Of a stretch of DNA of 64,000 bases, positions 42,935 through 54,314 are shown in pieces. Origin of the DNA: Prionace glauca (Eukaryota > Chordata > Chondrichthyes > Carcharhiniformes > Carcharhinidae). Position 1 is the stretch's first letter. Every line of letters starts with the position of its first letter. Made by a program: the position numbers and the translations under genes. The stretch is taken from assembly GCA_037974335.1 (NCBI GenBank), contig CM075760.1, positions 28,472,402 to 28,536,401 of the forward strand, read 5' to 3'. Under the pieces are notes generated by a model. It did not search any database and had not been told where the DNA came from. It worked only from the letters and a program-made list of their open reading frames with translations.

Positions 42935-43215
42935 TCTGCGAACCCGCCATGGTAGATGGCGGAATTTGAATTTAATGGAAAATATTAAATATTTAATATT
43001 CAGAAATTAAGGAACTACTGATGATTTGAAACGATTTCCATGTTCGAAAACAAAATCTGGTTTACTAATGTCTTTCAAGGAAGGAAATCTGCCATCCTTA
43101 CGGTGTCTGGCCTGCATGTGACTCCAGAGTCACAGCAATGTGGTTGACTCTCAGTTGCCTTTCAACGGCAACTAGGGATGGACAATGATGCCCAAGGCCC
43201 ACGAATGAATTACAA
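42935..43215 (+). mobile_element. SINE family B
   Basis: ATGGCGGAATTTGAATTTAA, ACTACTGATGATTTG, CTGGTTTACTAATGTCTTTC, CTGGCCTGCATGTGACTCCA, GTCACAGCAATGTGGTTGAC and CAACTAGGGATGGACAATGA give the complete 3' two thirds of the family. Confidence 0.8.
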
Positions 43216-43254
43216 CCAACATATTCGCCATTTCTGAAGGTGCATAGTTTGGGA

Positions 43255-44335
43255 TCCTAGGATGCAAGCCCTGAAGGTCTGGGGACATTTATGTCTTTAG
43301 TCCCATTAGTGTTTCTAATATTACTTAGCTCGTGATTCTGATGGGATTTATTTCCACTCCGTGTGTTTAGTATTAATGGAATTTTCAAAATGTCTCGCAC
43401 CATAAACATTACTGCAAAATATCTTTTCAACTCTTCTGCCGTTTCCTGGTTCCGCATAACCATATTCCAGGATTCCTTTTCTGACGGGCCTATGCTCACT
43501 TTGACCTCTCTCTTCCTTTTTTTATTTATTTTAAGAAGTCCCTGTCTTTATATCCATCGCTGGTTTGGCCTCATAGTTTAATTTCTCTCACGTTACTTTC
43601 TTAGTCCCCCTTTGATGCCTTCTCAACTAATCCAGTCTTCGGTGCCATCACTGACTTTTGCCTCCTTATATGTTTTTTTCTTGCCACTTAATATTCCCTT
43701 TGGTTAACTAATGTTGGCTTTTCTCTTTCTGAGAATTTTTCCTCCTTACCAGGATGTTATTTTTTCGCTGAGAGCCATTAATTGCTTTCTCAAATGCCTG
43801 CACTACTTGCTTCTTATATCTCGGGCTAATTTATTCAGCCAGTTCTGTTCAGCTAATTCTATCCCCATTTCATTCTCAGGATCTTTACTGAACTTAAACA
43901 CAATTGATTCGAACCCAATTTTTTCACGTTAAACGGAATATTAAATTCGATCACGAATTGATCACTACTTCCCAGGGAATCTTTTAGTCTGAGGTTATTT
44001 ATTAAACTTGCCTCATTTTACCCCTTCCAAGGGCCAAGATCGAAAGTAGATGTTTTTTTCCCCCTGGTTGGTTGCATGACATGTTGCTCTCGGAAACTAT
44101 CCATAAAGCACTCTCTGAGTTCGTTCTCCTAGCCATCATTTCCAACATGATGAGCCCAATCAACATGAAATTAAATTCATCCATAATTATTGCTCTATTC
44201 TTTTTACTTGCACTTACTGTTTTCAAGTTATACAGTTTCCTATGGTGTGGCGACTGTTTGGTTGCGGATACACTACTCCGATAATGTCTTCTTTCCTTGT
44301 TTTTTTTTAACCTCCAGCCAAACAAACAGGGATAA
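43255..44335 (-). mobile_element. Old CR1-like LINE, endonuclease and linker part
   Basis: On the minus strand, in order, are a worn endonuclease C-terminal region (MDEFNFMLIGLIMLEMMARR, CNQPGGKKHLLSILALGRGK, near 44190-44010), spacer, then the pre-RT linker SIGPSEKESWNMVMRNQETA-EELKRYFAVMF (near 43495-43410). The RT itself is absent. It ends about 40 bp before the CH1 acceptor. Confidence 0.65.
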
Positions 44336-44370
44336 TAGTATCTAACTTGCGCAATTGTTTTTTTTTGCAG

Positions 44371-44670
44371 CCTCACCGTCTCCGCCCTCCCTCTATGGAT
44401 TGTTCTCCTCCAGTGAACAAACAAACGCAGCTGGTACCATGATCTATGGCTGTTTAGCAATGGATTATTTCCCAGAAATCACCAGCCTTGTCTGGAAGAA
44501 AAATCATGTGGTGATCACCACTGGATTGAGGACTTACCCATCACTGTTGAACAACAAGGGATCCTACACGCTGAGCAGCCAGTTAACCATAAAAGAGTCT
44601 GATATAGGAAACAGCAAAATTTACTGCGAGGTGCGACGCAGTGAGTCGGCCTGGAAAAAGGAAATGCCTG
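44371..44670 (+). CDS. IGHM: IgM constant domain 1 (CH1)
   Basis: The acceptor TTTTTTTTGCAG ends at 44370 and the donor CTG-GTTAGT starts at 44671; 100 codons. The frame reads [18 protein letters not shown], then [40 protein letters not shown] and [19 protein letters not shown]. Both fold cysteines and the core Trp are present, in the typical mu CH1 pattern. This domain normally pairs with the light chain. Compared with mammalian mu CH1, where LVSCEN carries the light-chain Cys, the matching stretch here is LFSSSEQ, and no third Cys exists in the exon. If real, the light chain would be held without that bridge or through another Cys. The A-SPSP junction codon is made with the last base of J. 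Confidence 0.96.
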
Positions 44671-44842
44671 GTTAGTGTGGGACACATGCAGTGGGTTAGG
44701 TGTTGCTGATGTTATGGGGGTGAATTGTAAGCGGACAGGCACTAATTGTGGAGCAGGTGATTATGAATTGAAGGTCAGTATTGTGTGAAATCCGAGTACT
44801 TATACTTGACTAACTCTGGATAATTACACTTTGCTTGTGACA

Positions 44843-45200
44843 TTCAGTGCAGTTCTGGTCTCCTTATCACACTCTGTACCACGTACTATCCCGGTGTCCT
44901 CAACACACACATGCATGTGTACAGTTCAGTCTCCTTGTCATAGTCACTGCATTGCGCACACTTCTGGTCTGCAGATCACCCTCAGTGCGTTGTGTACAAG
45001 CTTGAACTGCAGATCACACTCAGTGCGTTGTGTAAAGTTCTGGACTGCAGATCGCACCCAATGATTTGTGTACAGTTCAGGTCTGCAGATCACACAGTGC
45101 ACTGTGTACAGTTACGGTCTCCAGGTCACACACAGCGCACTGTGTACAGTTCGTCCTTTCATATCACACCGTGAATTCTATGTACAGTTATGGTTTCCAC
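44843..45200 (+). repeat. Degenerate ~39-bp tandem repeat in the CH1-CH2 intron
   Basis: About nine units of the form TGTACAGTTCAGGTCTGCAG-ATCACACTCAGTGCGTTG recur between 44843 and 45200. Examples start near 44920, 45027, 45070, 45106 and 45139. Units vary by substitutions and small gaps. Absent from the other introns. Confidence 0.85.
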
Positions 45201-45842
45201 ATTGGGAAGTTGATACAGGAGCCATGGAGAAGATGCTTGTCTATTAACAAGGGGGCCAGAATTGATAATGCATACTAGCAGTAAGGGGTGAATAAGCTGT
45301 TGGACTTTTCTCTGCAGAAGAGAATTCTGAGGTGTGATTAAACAAAGGTCTTCTGAAATATGAAGTAGAAGAACCAGCTTACCAAAACTAGAGCTAATGG
45401 AGAGAACAGAATGATTTTAAACTCCAGGTTAGCAATTCAGAAAATTATTCACCAAAACTGTAACCCATCAAGTAACACTTGTAGCAGTTGGGCCGTTAGA
45501 AATGCAGAACAAGTGGTTGAGAACAGGTGTAGGTCATTCAGCTCCTCGGGCTTCCCCCACCACTTGACAATGGCTGATCTGATTGTGGAGGAATACGTCG
45601 ATGGAGTTACTCTGAAGAGGGAGTTAAACATGAGGGAAAATGTAAAGGAAGTTATTTTGATACTGCCAGATAAAATAGGGTGAGAAGAATTTTGTATGGG
45701 GCATGAAATTATGGACCGAGTGACCTGTTTTATAGTCGTTTTTACAACCAGCCTACAGTTTTTTGTTTGGCCTTTATCTTATGATTGTAAATTGCTTGGT
45801 CTGAAAAAAGATTAAATGCCAATGACATGCATTTTCTTGAAG
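45201..45842. other. CH1-CH2 intron, with a small LINE 3' piece
   Basis: A worn CR1-type 3' end on the minus strand (about 45495-45600: CAGATCAGCCATTGTCAAGT, GAGGAGCTGAATGACCTACA) is the only recognisable item. Open frames here look accidental. Confidence 0.45.
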
Positions 45843-46154
45843 ATCGTGTGATCCATTATCCAACTGTAAACCTCACGTTGAGTTCCAGTGAAGAGATCAC
45901 AAGCAGCAGACTTGCAACCATCGTCTGTTCCATCATTGATTTTTGTCCAAAGTCAATGACGGTGAAGTGGCTGAGAAATGGACAAGCCATAGATTCAGGA
46001 ATCGTAACCTCCCCTGCCTTTAATGTGAACGGAAACTTCTCGGCGAGCAGCCGGCTCACAGTCCCTGCTGGGGAATGGTTCAGCAAAGCGATCTTTACCT
46101 GCCAGGTCTCTCATCAAGGGCTCACTCAAAATCGTAACATCAGCAGTTCTCAAG
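45843..46154 (+). CDS. IGHM: IgM constant domain 2 (CH2)
   Basis: 104 codons between the acceptor TTTTCTTGAAG and the donor CAAG-GTAAGA. It reads [74 protein letters not shown] and [15 protein letters not shown]. The fold cysteines are VCS and FTC. A further Cys in DFCPKS could take part in an extra or inter-chain bridge. Sequons NLT and NIS are present. It is the mu CH2 of cartilaginous fishes and sits in the Fc arm. The polypyrimidine tract before the acceptor is rather weak. Confidence 0.96.
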
Positions 46155-48079
46155 GTAAGAAACACAACGCTTGAAATTTGGGTTGATAGGGGCATCAATC
46201 TCAGTCACATGCAAGATTCTTATTGGAATAACGAAAATAAAAATCCCACCATTAATTCATTTCCTTTACAATCGTGCGGGTTCTTTTCCCTTCCAATGTA
46301 AAAGGAAATACAGTACATTCCTTTCTTACAGCGTCTTTACAAACATCAGATTGTCCCACAATACTAGCGCTCATTGCAGCGTGGACAACAGAACATCTAT
46401 GTCCTACAGAAAACTGTCAGGAACATGTGTTGAGGAACACATGTTGACGAAGAAACAACCAGGTCTGTCGATGTTTTCCAGCGTACTTTAGGTATTTTCT
46501 GGATCTGCAGCTTTTCACTTTAATAACTGAAACACATAGCCTGGTTTTCGTCCCATTGCCCTGGGATTTTTTTATGTGATAACAACAAATCAGATTTCAG
46601 CATAATGCCTGGTGTCAAAGTTGGCAATTGACAGGATACAGTCCAATACGTCCAATACCACTACGTCCAATATGGCATTGCCGCTCTCAGCTCACTTTTC
46701 AAACATCCAGAAGGGAAGTAACAACAGATTTTTTTTCTGAATGGATTCTTCAGTGTTCTGGATTCCATTAACTCACAGAATGAGACGATCTTTTGTTCAA
46801 TTGCTGCATGATGACTGAGAATCGTGCGTTTCAGGTTTACCCTAAATTCACTGGATGATATTAGATATCTGCAAATATTTATTAAAATTGATCACGATTC
46901 CACTTGCAATTTCAGACGTCATTCCGCTTCTGTGTTCAGTTTAAGCGCCACCAATGATAAGTTCACAGATGAAACTAGCATTCCCTTGAGTATAAAAGAT
47001 TAATGGGTAATCCACTCTGAACACAAGTGACATTCTGTGAATGTCGCCTCAAAACCCCCTGTAATTATCAAAGCAAGGATTTCAAACTCCTTTTCTAAAG
47101 ATGCCTCCAAATCGCCTTTCACAAAATTGGTCCCCACCAGCAGTTTGCGTTGCAAAGGCATTCCAGTTATTCTTAACTACTCTTCCAGAAAAACATATTA
47201 ATGAATTCTGCATCCAGGTTTTGCATCTGTCTTCAGGATTCTTTTTTGTCTTTACAATTGCAAGAACTCTTCACAGTTACTTGTACAAACATTTTCCATT
47301 TTCCATCAAAATGGCATCAAACTTTTGATTTACTTCCATAGTCTGCCTTCCTATCTTAAGTCTTGTGACCGCGGCTGTCTCTTCAACTCAGAATAAGTTA
47401 CTGTTTTTAAGCTTGAATTCTTGTGAACAGGACCTTTGTCTCTGTTCCTTTAACCTTAGTCTTTGTATGAACTTCCCTCTGTTCTAATTCACCTGTTGTC
47501 TGTTCACTTTATCTGGTTCTCTGGGAAGTCTGCCTTTTGCAGCCCTCTTACCCCGTCCGGCTTTATTTTTTTTCCCGCAGAGCGGATCATTGTTCTCTCC
47601 CCAGTGACCTATCTCCAATTTATTTGGTTTCCAGTTAAATTAATAACAAAAGAGACCCCATTCAATCTAAAAAGTGGTTACCAAGCAACGACTTTATAAT
47701 TCCCTCAGCTTTTCACGCTATAACTTTTATAAGCACAATAGAATCAGAGTTTGAATAGAAACCAAAACCCGCACACATAGGAACAACTCTATCTAGCATA
47801 CATCTAATTCTCGCTTTATGTTTCCTTACGCAGAAACGTGAAATTAACGAACTTATTTCTGAACAACTTATTCCTAATCTTTACAATACAGATACAAATC
47901 CCTTAAAACTAGTGTTATTTTCTAACAGTGCATTCCACTTGTTGTGTTGAGGCTGGGATTCCTCCGTGAACCTTCCACTGTATTTTCAAGAGGCGTTCCA
48001 AATAATTGCGGCCCCCTGAGAGAATGAAAAACAATATCCTCATCTGTGCGTTAAACAGCAACCCATTTTTTTCACATAG
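46155..48079. other. CH2-CH3 intron, first part, no feature recognised
   Basis: No exon-like frame with Ig motifs and no repeat family identified. A short CAATACGTCCAATACCACTA-type repeat lies near 46645-46675. Confidence 0.45.
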
Positions 48080-48840
48080 TAACTCTCAACTCTCAACAGT
48101 CTCCCACTGAGTCAGGAATTTCCTCCACATCAGTCTTCTCAAATCGCTCGGGCTATTAAAAGTTTTAAACAAGCCAAGTCTTACTATTCCAAAATCCAGT
48201 GAAAGCAAGGGTCGCCTCTCCAAAGTTTCCTCAAAAGACAGCCCAACCAATTTCGGTATTAGTCCACTAAATCTTCCCTGAACTATTAATTATATATTAA
48301 CATAACTCTTCATATAGGGAGTCTAATACTGTGCACAATGCTCCAGATGAGGTCTCACTAACTGCCCATACTATCTGGAACATATCAATCCTACTCTTGG
48401 ATTGAATTCCACTCGCTGCTCACGAAGACATTTATTACATTTGCGAATTAGTTACCATAGCTGCATAGCAGCCTTTTGTGATTCATGGACTTTGAAATTA
48501 AAATTGCTCTGCACCTCAGAGCTCTACATTCTCGTAACATTTGAATAATATGTATTTTTCTTCTTTTATTCCGCCTGCCAGAATGGACAATGTCATTACT
48601 TCCCGCATTATACCCAACTTAACAGATCTTAGCCCACTCACTTAGCCCATCAATGCGTTCTGGTCACATGCGATTTCTAACATATTTGGACCCCAGCAAT
48701 GGTCCCTGTGGCACAAGACTCGTTACACCTTGAGAAACACGAATAGACGAATTGACAACAACTCTCTTTCCTGATTGATAGCCAATCCTCTACTTTTGCT
48801 AATGAGCTATCCCCGAAATAATAGGCTTTAATTTTATTTA
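48080..48840 (-). mobile_element. Old CR1-like LINE in the CH2-CH3 intron
   Basis: The minus strand is a worn RT segment. Marks on the + strand are CAATGCTCCAGATGAGGTCT-CACTAACTG (the LVRPHLEHC region), GGATTGAATTCCACTCGCTG (the GIxF/Y region) and GGACCCCAGCAATGGTCCCT-GTGGCAC (GVPQG...VLG). Many breaks. Confidence 0.65.
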
Positions 48841-49338
48841 AAAAAACATCTGGAGCTCCAAGTACAGCACATCCACCAATTCCCAGTTATTCAGGGACTG
48901 CAGAGATTACAGAGAATGGATACGATAATGGGACAAACTGCTTTTGCAATCTCTTACTTCAAAGGAGAAAGCTAAATATAAAGTTGGAAGGCTAAATAGC
49001 TTCCTTATTTGCTAAAGTCATATGATGACCCATTAACCCCTCATTTTTGGGCGAGCGAAATTCAGCCCCAAACATATATGCTCATAAATCCATTTCATTG
49101 GTTACACGGGGCATTTGTTTCAGTGTTTAACTGGCACTCTGGAAGCAACTACACAAGAAATATTATGGAGTTTCCCGGAATTGTTGTAAGTCACTGCCCT
49201 TCCAATAAGAATGGCGTTTACACGATGCCAGTCGAATGAGCATCACAATGATGTATTCTCATTGAAAGTGAGTCACCTGGACACCGGTGATTCGAATCTG
49301 AAGATAATATTTGGATTAACTTTCGTTTCTTTTGACAG
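48841..49338. other. CH2-CH3 intron, last part, no feature recognised
   Basis: Ends in the CH3 acceptor tract. No other feature supported. Confidence 0.4.
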
Positions 49339-49647
49339 ATGATTCTACGTGCAGGGATCCCATAATCACTCTGCTACCTCCGACAATAGAGCAGGTTTTA
49401 CTGGAGGCGATCGTGACCTTAACCTGTATCGTGGCTAATGCTCCTTATGGAGTCAAGGTGTCCTGGAACCAGGAAAATAAGGTCTTGAAGTCAGAGATTG
49501 CACTCCAGCTTGGAGAGGATCCGGAAAGAGTGGGCAGCCAGTTAAACATCTCGACATATGCCTGGCTGAGTGGAGCTGTGTTTGACTGCGTGGTGAGCCA
49601 CGAGGATCTACCGACTCCTTTGAGAAAATCCATCTCCAAGGAAACAG
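49339..49647 (+). CDS. IGHM: IgM constant domain 3 (CH3)
   Basis: 103 codons between TTTCTTTTGACAG and the donor ACAG-GTGAGC. It reads [80 protein letters not shown]. Fold cysteines are LTC and FDC. The N-terminal Cys in STCRD is where a heavy-heavy bridge is expected between CH2 and CH3. It also has an NIS sequon. The frame is intact, and spacing to CH4 is short (0.46 kb), as in other shark mu genes. Confidence 0.96.
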
Positions 49648-50109
49648 GTGAGCGGCGAAAATGAAACAATAGGTCATGAATTGTGTCTGTTTACGGTGCC
49701 AATAAAAGAAGAAGCTTTCCTGTTGGCTTGATTGATTTAGTGGACAAATTAGATAGGCCAACTTGTGAGCTCTGTGATGAATTACAGGGAAATCAAGATA
49801 GGCATATGAAACAGAAAGGAATAAGAGGGCTTGCTTTCAAGGTGGAAAGTGGCTGGTGTGAATAATACATACCAGCATTGAACAGTTGGGCCCAATGACA
49901 TGACAAAAAACGTACAAACATGCAATACCAGTTTCCAGTTCAACTGTAGAATTTCTCAGGGAGAAGGAATTCACACACTCAGCTGGAAAAGAGAATTCTC
50001 ACCAGAGGGGAATATGGCAAAATTTTGTATTAGCTGCAAAGCATGTTTATTTCATTTTTTCTGTCAGGAAGTCTCCATTATGCTTACATCTAATGCACAT
50101 TTTCTGCAG
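49648..50109. other. CH3-CH4 intron
   Basis: 462 bp, no repeat recognised. Short open frames here lack Ig motifs. Confidence 0.6.
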
Positions 50110-50480
50110 ATCCAAGTCCGCTGAAACCATCCGTCACTGTCCTCCTGCCCTCGGCAGAAGAAGTCGCCGCTCAGAGTTTCGTCTTCCTCAGCTGCTTAGT
50201 GAGAGGTTTTTCCCCCCGAGAGATCTTCGTCAAGTGGACCATCGATGACACGCCGGTGAATCCCGGGAACTACAGGAACACCGAGGTGGTGGCGGAGAAC
50301 GGCAATAGCTCCTTCTTCATGTACAGCCTATTATCCATTGCAGCAGAGGAATGGTCCAGCGGCGCTTCTTACTCCTGTGTGGTGGGACATGAAGCCATCC
50401 CCTTGAAGATCATCAACAGAACGGTTAATAAATCCAGTGGTAAACCCAGTTTTGTGAACATTTCCAAACGTTGTCGATGA
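50110..50480 (+). CDS. IGHM: IgM constant domain 4 (CH4) with secretory tail
   Basis: The acceptor TTTTCTGCAG ends at 50109. The domain reads [80 protein letters not shown] and INRTVNKSS; the fold cysteines are LSC and YSC. The secretory tail is [13 protein letters not shown] followed by TGA. It keeps the NIS sequon and the penultimate Cys needed for polymer and J-chain bonding, but has about 13 residues against about 20 in mammalian mu (GKPTLYNVS...TCY), so a middle piece has been lost. Within the tail's first Gly codon AGT-G/GTAAAC (cut after 50439) is the usual mu donor for splicing to the membrane exon at 55090. Confidence 0.96.
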
Positions 50481-50512
50481 GAAACTCCATATTGCATTTC
50501 CAACGTTAAAAT

Positions 50513-50518
50513 AATAAA
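50513..50518 (+). terminator. Poly(A) signal for secreted IgM mRNA
   Basis: AATAAA lies 33 bases after the secretory stop codon. Its use ends the transcript before the membrane exon, so it competes with the CH4-TM splice. Confidence 0.7.
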
Positions 50519-51603
50519 ATTATTTTGTTCTACTTGTGTTTAAAAAAAAATCAGGCCAATTAATTTTGTTTCCCATACTTGTCAAGTGAAGAACTGATAG
50601 GTTGAAGTAGGATAGTTGTCAGTCTAATGCCCCAGTCTTAGAGAACCAGTTCGCCTGGTTGAGACACAACACAAAGCGGACGCGACTGATGCATAATTCC
50701 ACTTCAGCAACTTTCCTCCAGTTGCAGGGAGATGTGAGAAAGTTCCATTTCCCAGAAATAAATGTATAACTGTTCAATACAGATGTCTCATTTCTAGTTG
50801 TTTTTTCTCAATCCCATCAAAGTTTTAGAACTAAAGTGAGAACCAACTAAGAGTAGGAACCTGAATTATCTCAACTGTAGATGTGAGAATTGACAATTTT
50901 AAACACTCTGCACTGACTTAATCAACACAGAGAGGGAAAGGACAACTGTTAACGCATTATGACTCTGCAAAGAGGACAAAGGACAATTCTTCACCAACAA
51001 TGCGCAGACTCGGCAACCACTCACTGCCCTCTGAACTCAGTTACCATTGGCATCAAAGTGGGCTTCCATCCCACTGCCTGAAATTTAAAACCTGCTTCAT
51101 GGGAATCATGTGCAGCATCCGTGTGTATGCAGCACAACATCATGCAAACGTGTCCGGTTACATTGGTCCCTTTTGATCATATGATAAATTGAATTTGAAT
51201 GGCCCAATAATACACTGGTGATTGGGTATTACCAGTTGCTTCAGTTTTTCCACTGACATTCCGAGGGCTGATCACTGAACTGTTACTTTCATTAGGCTAA
51301 AATCACGACAGCTCACATTGAAATATATCCATGACCAGAAAAAGGCAACCATTGCAGTAATACACACTGACAGGGCCACCTTGAGTTCATAGTGCGCGTT
51401 TAAACTTGCAGGAATAATAGAAATGCTCACATACTGACACAGGCATACAAACAAACAGGCAAATACATCTCCACAAACACACACAGACTCAGGAGCAAAC
51501 ACAGCCTCTAATATTAATAACCCATCTCCTCTCATGAATTCAAACACATTCATGTTAAAACTGTCTTATAAAGCGACACAGGCATGGACAAGCACACACA
51601 TAC
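50519..51603. other. CH4-TM intron, first part; CA-rich end
   Basis: No exon seen. From about 51420 it is rich in ACACA-type sequence that resumes after the inserted LINE (53105-53600), so the LINE landed within a single CA-rich stretch. Confidence 0.5.
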
Positions 51604-53104
51604 ATCAACAAAGCCCTTGGCGATGATCTTTGCGTCGTCAATGGAGACGGGAGAGGTTCCGGAAGATTGGAGGATTGCGGATGTAGTCCCTATTTTCAAG
51701 AAAGGGAACAGAGATAGCCCGGGAAATTACCGCCCGGTGAGTCTGACCTCAGTGGTTGGTAAGCTGATGGAGAGGCTTCTGAGGGACAAGATTTACGACC
51801 ATTTGGAGAGGTTTGACATGATCAGGAATAGTCAGCATGGATTTGTCAAGGGCAGGTCGTGCCTTACGAGCCTAGTTGAGTTCTTCGATAATGTGACTGA
51901 ACACATTGACGAAGGAAGTGCCGTGGACGTAGTGTACATGGACTTCAGCAAGGCTTTTGATAAGGTCCCCCATGCAAGACTTCTTGAGAAGGTGAGAGGG
52001 CATGGGATCCAAGGGCCTTTGGCCTTGTGGATCCAGAACTGGCTTGCCTGCAGAAGGCAGAGAGTGGTTGTGGATGGGTCTTTTTCGGAATGGAGGTCAG
52101 TCACCAGTGGGGTGCCCCAGGGATCTGTTCTGGGACCCTTGTTGTTTGTCATTTTCATAAATGACCTGGATGAGGAAGTGGAGGGATGGGTTAGCAAGTT
52201 CGCTGATGACACGAAGGTCGGCGGTGTTGTGGATGGTCTGGAAGGATGTCAAAAGTTGCAGCAGGACATAGATAGGATGCAGGAATGGGCGGAGAAGTGG
52301 CAGATGGACTTCAACGCGGATAAATGTGTAGTAGTCCATTTCGGCAGAACCAACGGGATGAACGAGTACACTATTAAGGGAAGGGGTCTTAGTAGTGTTG
52401 AAGAGCAGAAGGATCTCGGGGTCCGGGTTCACAGGACTCTTAAATCGGCCTCGCAGGTGGAGGAGGTGGTCAAGAAGGCGTATGGTGTACTGGCCTTCAT
52501 TAATCGAGGGATTGAGTTTAGGAGTCGGGAGGTAATGCTGCAACTTTACAGGACCCTTGTCAGGCCTCATTTGGAGTACTGTGCGCAGTTCTGGTCGCCT
52601 CACTATAGGAAAGATGTAGAAGCTATTGAAAGGGTGCAGAGGAGATTTACAAGGATGTTGCCTGGACTGGGAGGCATGCCTTATGAAGATAGGTTGAGGG
52701 AGCTGGGACTCTTTTCCCTGGAGAGGCGAAGGTTGAGAGGCGATCTGATAGAAGTTTATAAAATGTTGAGAGGAATAGATAGGGTGGACTCTCAGAGGCT
52801 ATTTCCCCGGGTTGAAATGGTCGCTACGAGGGGACACAGATTTAAGGTGCGGGGAGGGAGGTACAGAGGTGATGTTAGGGGTAAGTTTTTCACTCAGAGG
52901 GTGGTGAGTGATTGGAATCGGCTGCCGTCGTCGGTGGTGGAGGCGAACTCGCTGGGGTCTTTTAAAAGACTTCTGGATGAGTATATGGGGTTTAATGGGA
53001 TTGGGGGTTATAGATAGGTCTATAGATTGGTGGGGTTGATGCGATCGGCGCAACTCGAGGGCCGAAGGGCCTGTTTGTGCTGTAATGTTCTATGTTCTAT
53101 GTTC
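51604..53104 (+). mobile_element. CR1-like LINE family B, 1.5 kb, long open RT frame
   Basis: An uninterrupted frame of about 470 codons begins at KPLAMIFASSMETGEVPEDW and contains NYRPVSLTSVVGKLMERLLR, QHGFVKGRSCLTSLVEFFDN, DVVYMDFSKAFDKVPHARLL, GVPQGSVLGPLLFVIFINDL, the catalytic FADD (KFADDTKVGGV) and the thumb/C-terminal region to GFNGIGGYR and the stop at 53015-53017. A short 3' UTR ends GTTCTATGTTCTATGTTC. The 5' end (endonuclease, ORF1) is missing, so it cannot move by itself. Same strand as the Ig gene, inside the intron that separates secreted from membrane IgM. An open frame implies recent insertion. Confidence 0.95.
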
Positions 53105-53600
53105 AAACGCAGACATTCGTAAATACAAGCCAGGATGTATTAATACATTCACGGGCTCAAACATAGACACAAACATGAGCATGTTCGCAGATACAAGAAA
53201 ACAAACACAAATAAAGACCCCTATTATCACACCTGGAGACATCAACATTCACCAATTCGTACATATAGACATTCACCAACACAGGTACATACAATGTCAA
53301 GCACACACATGAAGACAAAAACATTAAGATGCTCACTTACACGGCGGTGCACAAACTGTTCCATAACCATAAGCACTGATGATTATGATCACATCAACTC
53401 ACCTCATTAGGTACATTAATACATAAACATAAACATTGATACATAAACACACCCAATAAACACTCACTTGCTAAACAATGATAAGCAGACATAAAAATTG
53501 ACACATTAGCACACACGTGCAGGCATAGCGATGAATAACTACAAAGTACACATATTAATGCAGGCAAATGAATACACATAATATGGCTCATTTTCAGATA
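53105..53600. repeat. CA-rich low-complexity sequence
   Basis: Irregular ACACA/CATA-type sequence (for example ACATAGACACAAACATG, CACCAACACAGGTACATACA) without a clean unit. It continues the stretch before the LINE. Confidence 0.7.
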
Positions 53601-54314
53601 AACATGTACATTATCTTTAATATTCCCGTATGGTAGTACAGAGCTTGATCATCACTGAACAAAGAGATATGTCACAGATTTCCATATTGCACTCAGCAGG
53701 ACATTCCCACAACCACCAAACATCTATTATTTAATGATAGTAGTGAGTGTGGCGCACCTAACGCCGTGAAGTTGCATGCATTGAAATTCAGAGCCCTGTT
53801 CTATTGAGACAGAAAGAACATGTACACGTGTGTGTCTGTTCCCCCTGAACAAAATAGGCGACAGCCGCGCTCAGGTTCATTTCTCAGAGTCAAGCTGCCT
53901 GGTTTGATTTTAAACAAAACATGGTAGTTAACACTGAGTCAACATTTATCTACTCCATTCAACTTGGAAAAAGTCTTTACCCATCGGAGTCCATTTGCCA
54001 ACCAATCAACAGTCTCTTGTTATGAAAAATAACTTGTAATCCCCTTCACATTTTGTATTCTTATGAATGCAAATATTAAAGCCCAAGCAATCAGGAAGGA
54101 CAGGCTATATGTGGTATTTAATTAAAAGTGTATTATTAATGGGTACATTCTATAAAACATGACTTTATTACATGTTGGTCTGTCACAGACAGAAACCATG
54201 TTCTCCTTCAGAAACCGAGATAAGCTCATAATTTGCAAACACAAACGAACAAAAATATAACTCATCTGATCATCATGGGTAATATTCCACAGTAGTAACC
54301 TAAATTTATCTCAA
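53601..54314. other. CH4-TM intron, no feature recognised
   Basis: AT-rich intron. Confidence 0.4.

Noticed and set aside
45092-45098. CACAGTG, an exact RSS heptamer in the CH1-CH2 intron.
   Set aside because: It is part of the 39-bp tandem repeat and has no nonamer at 12 or 23 bases.
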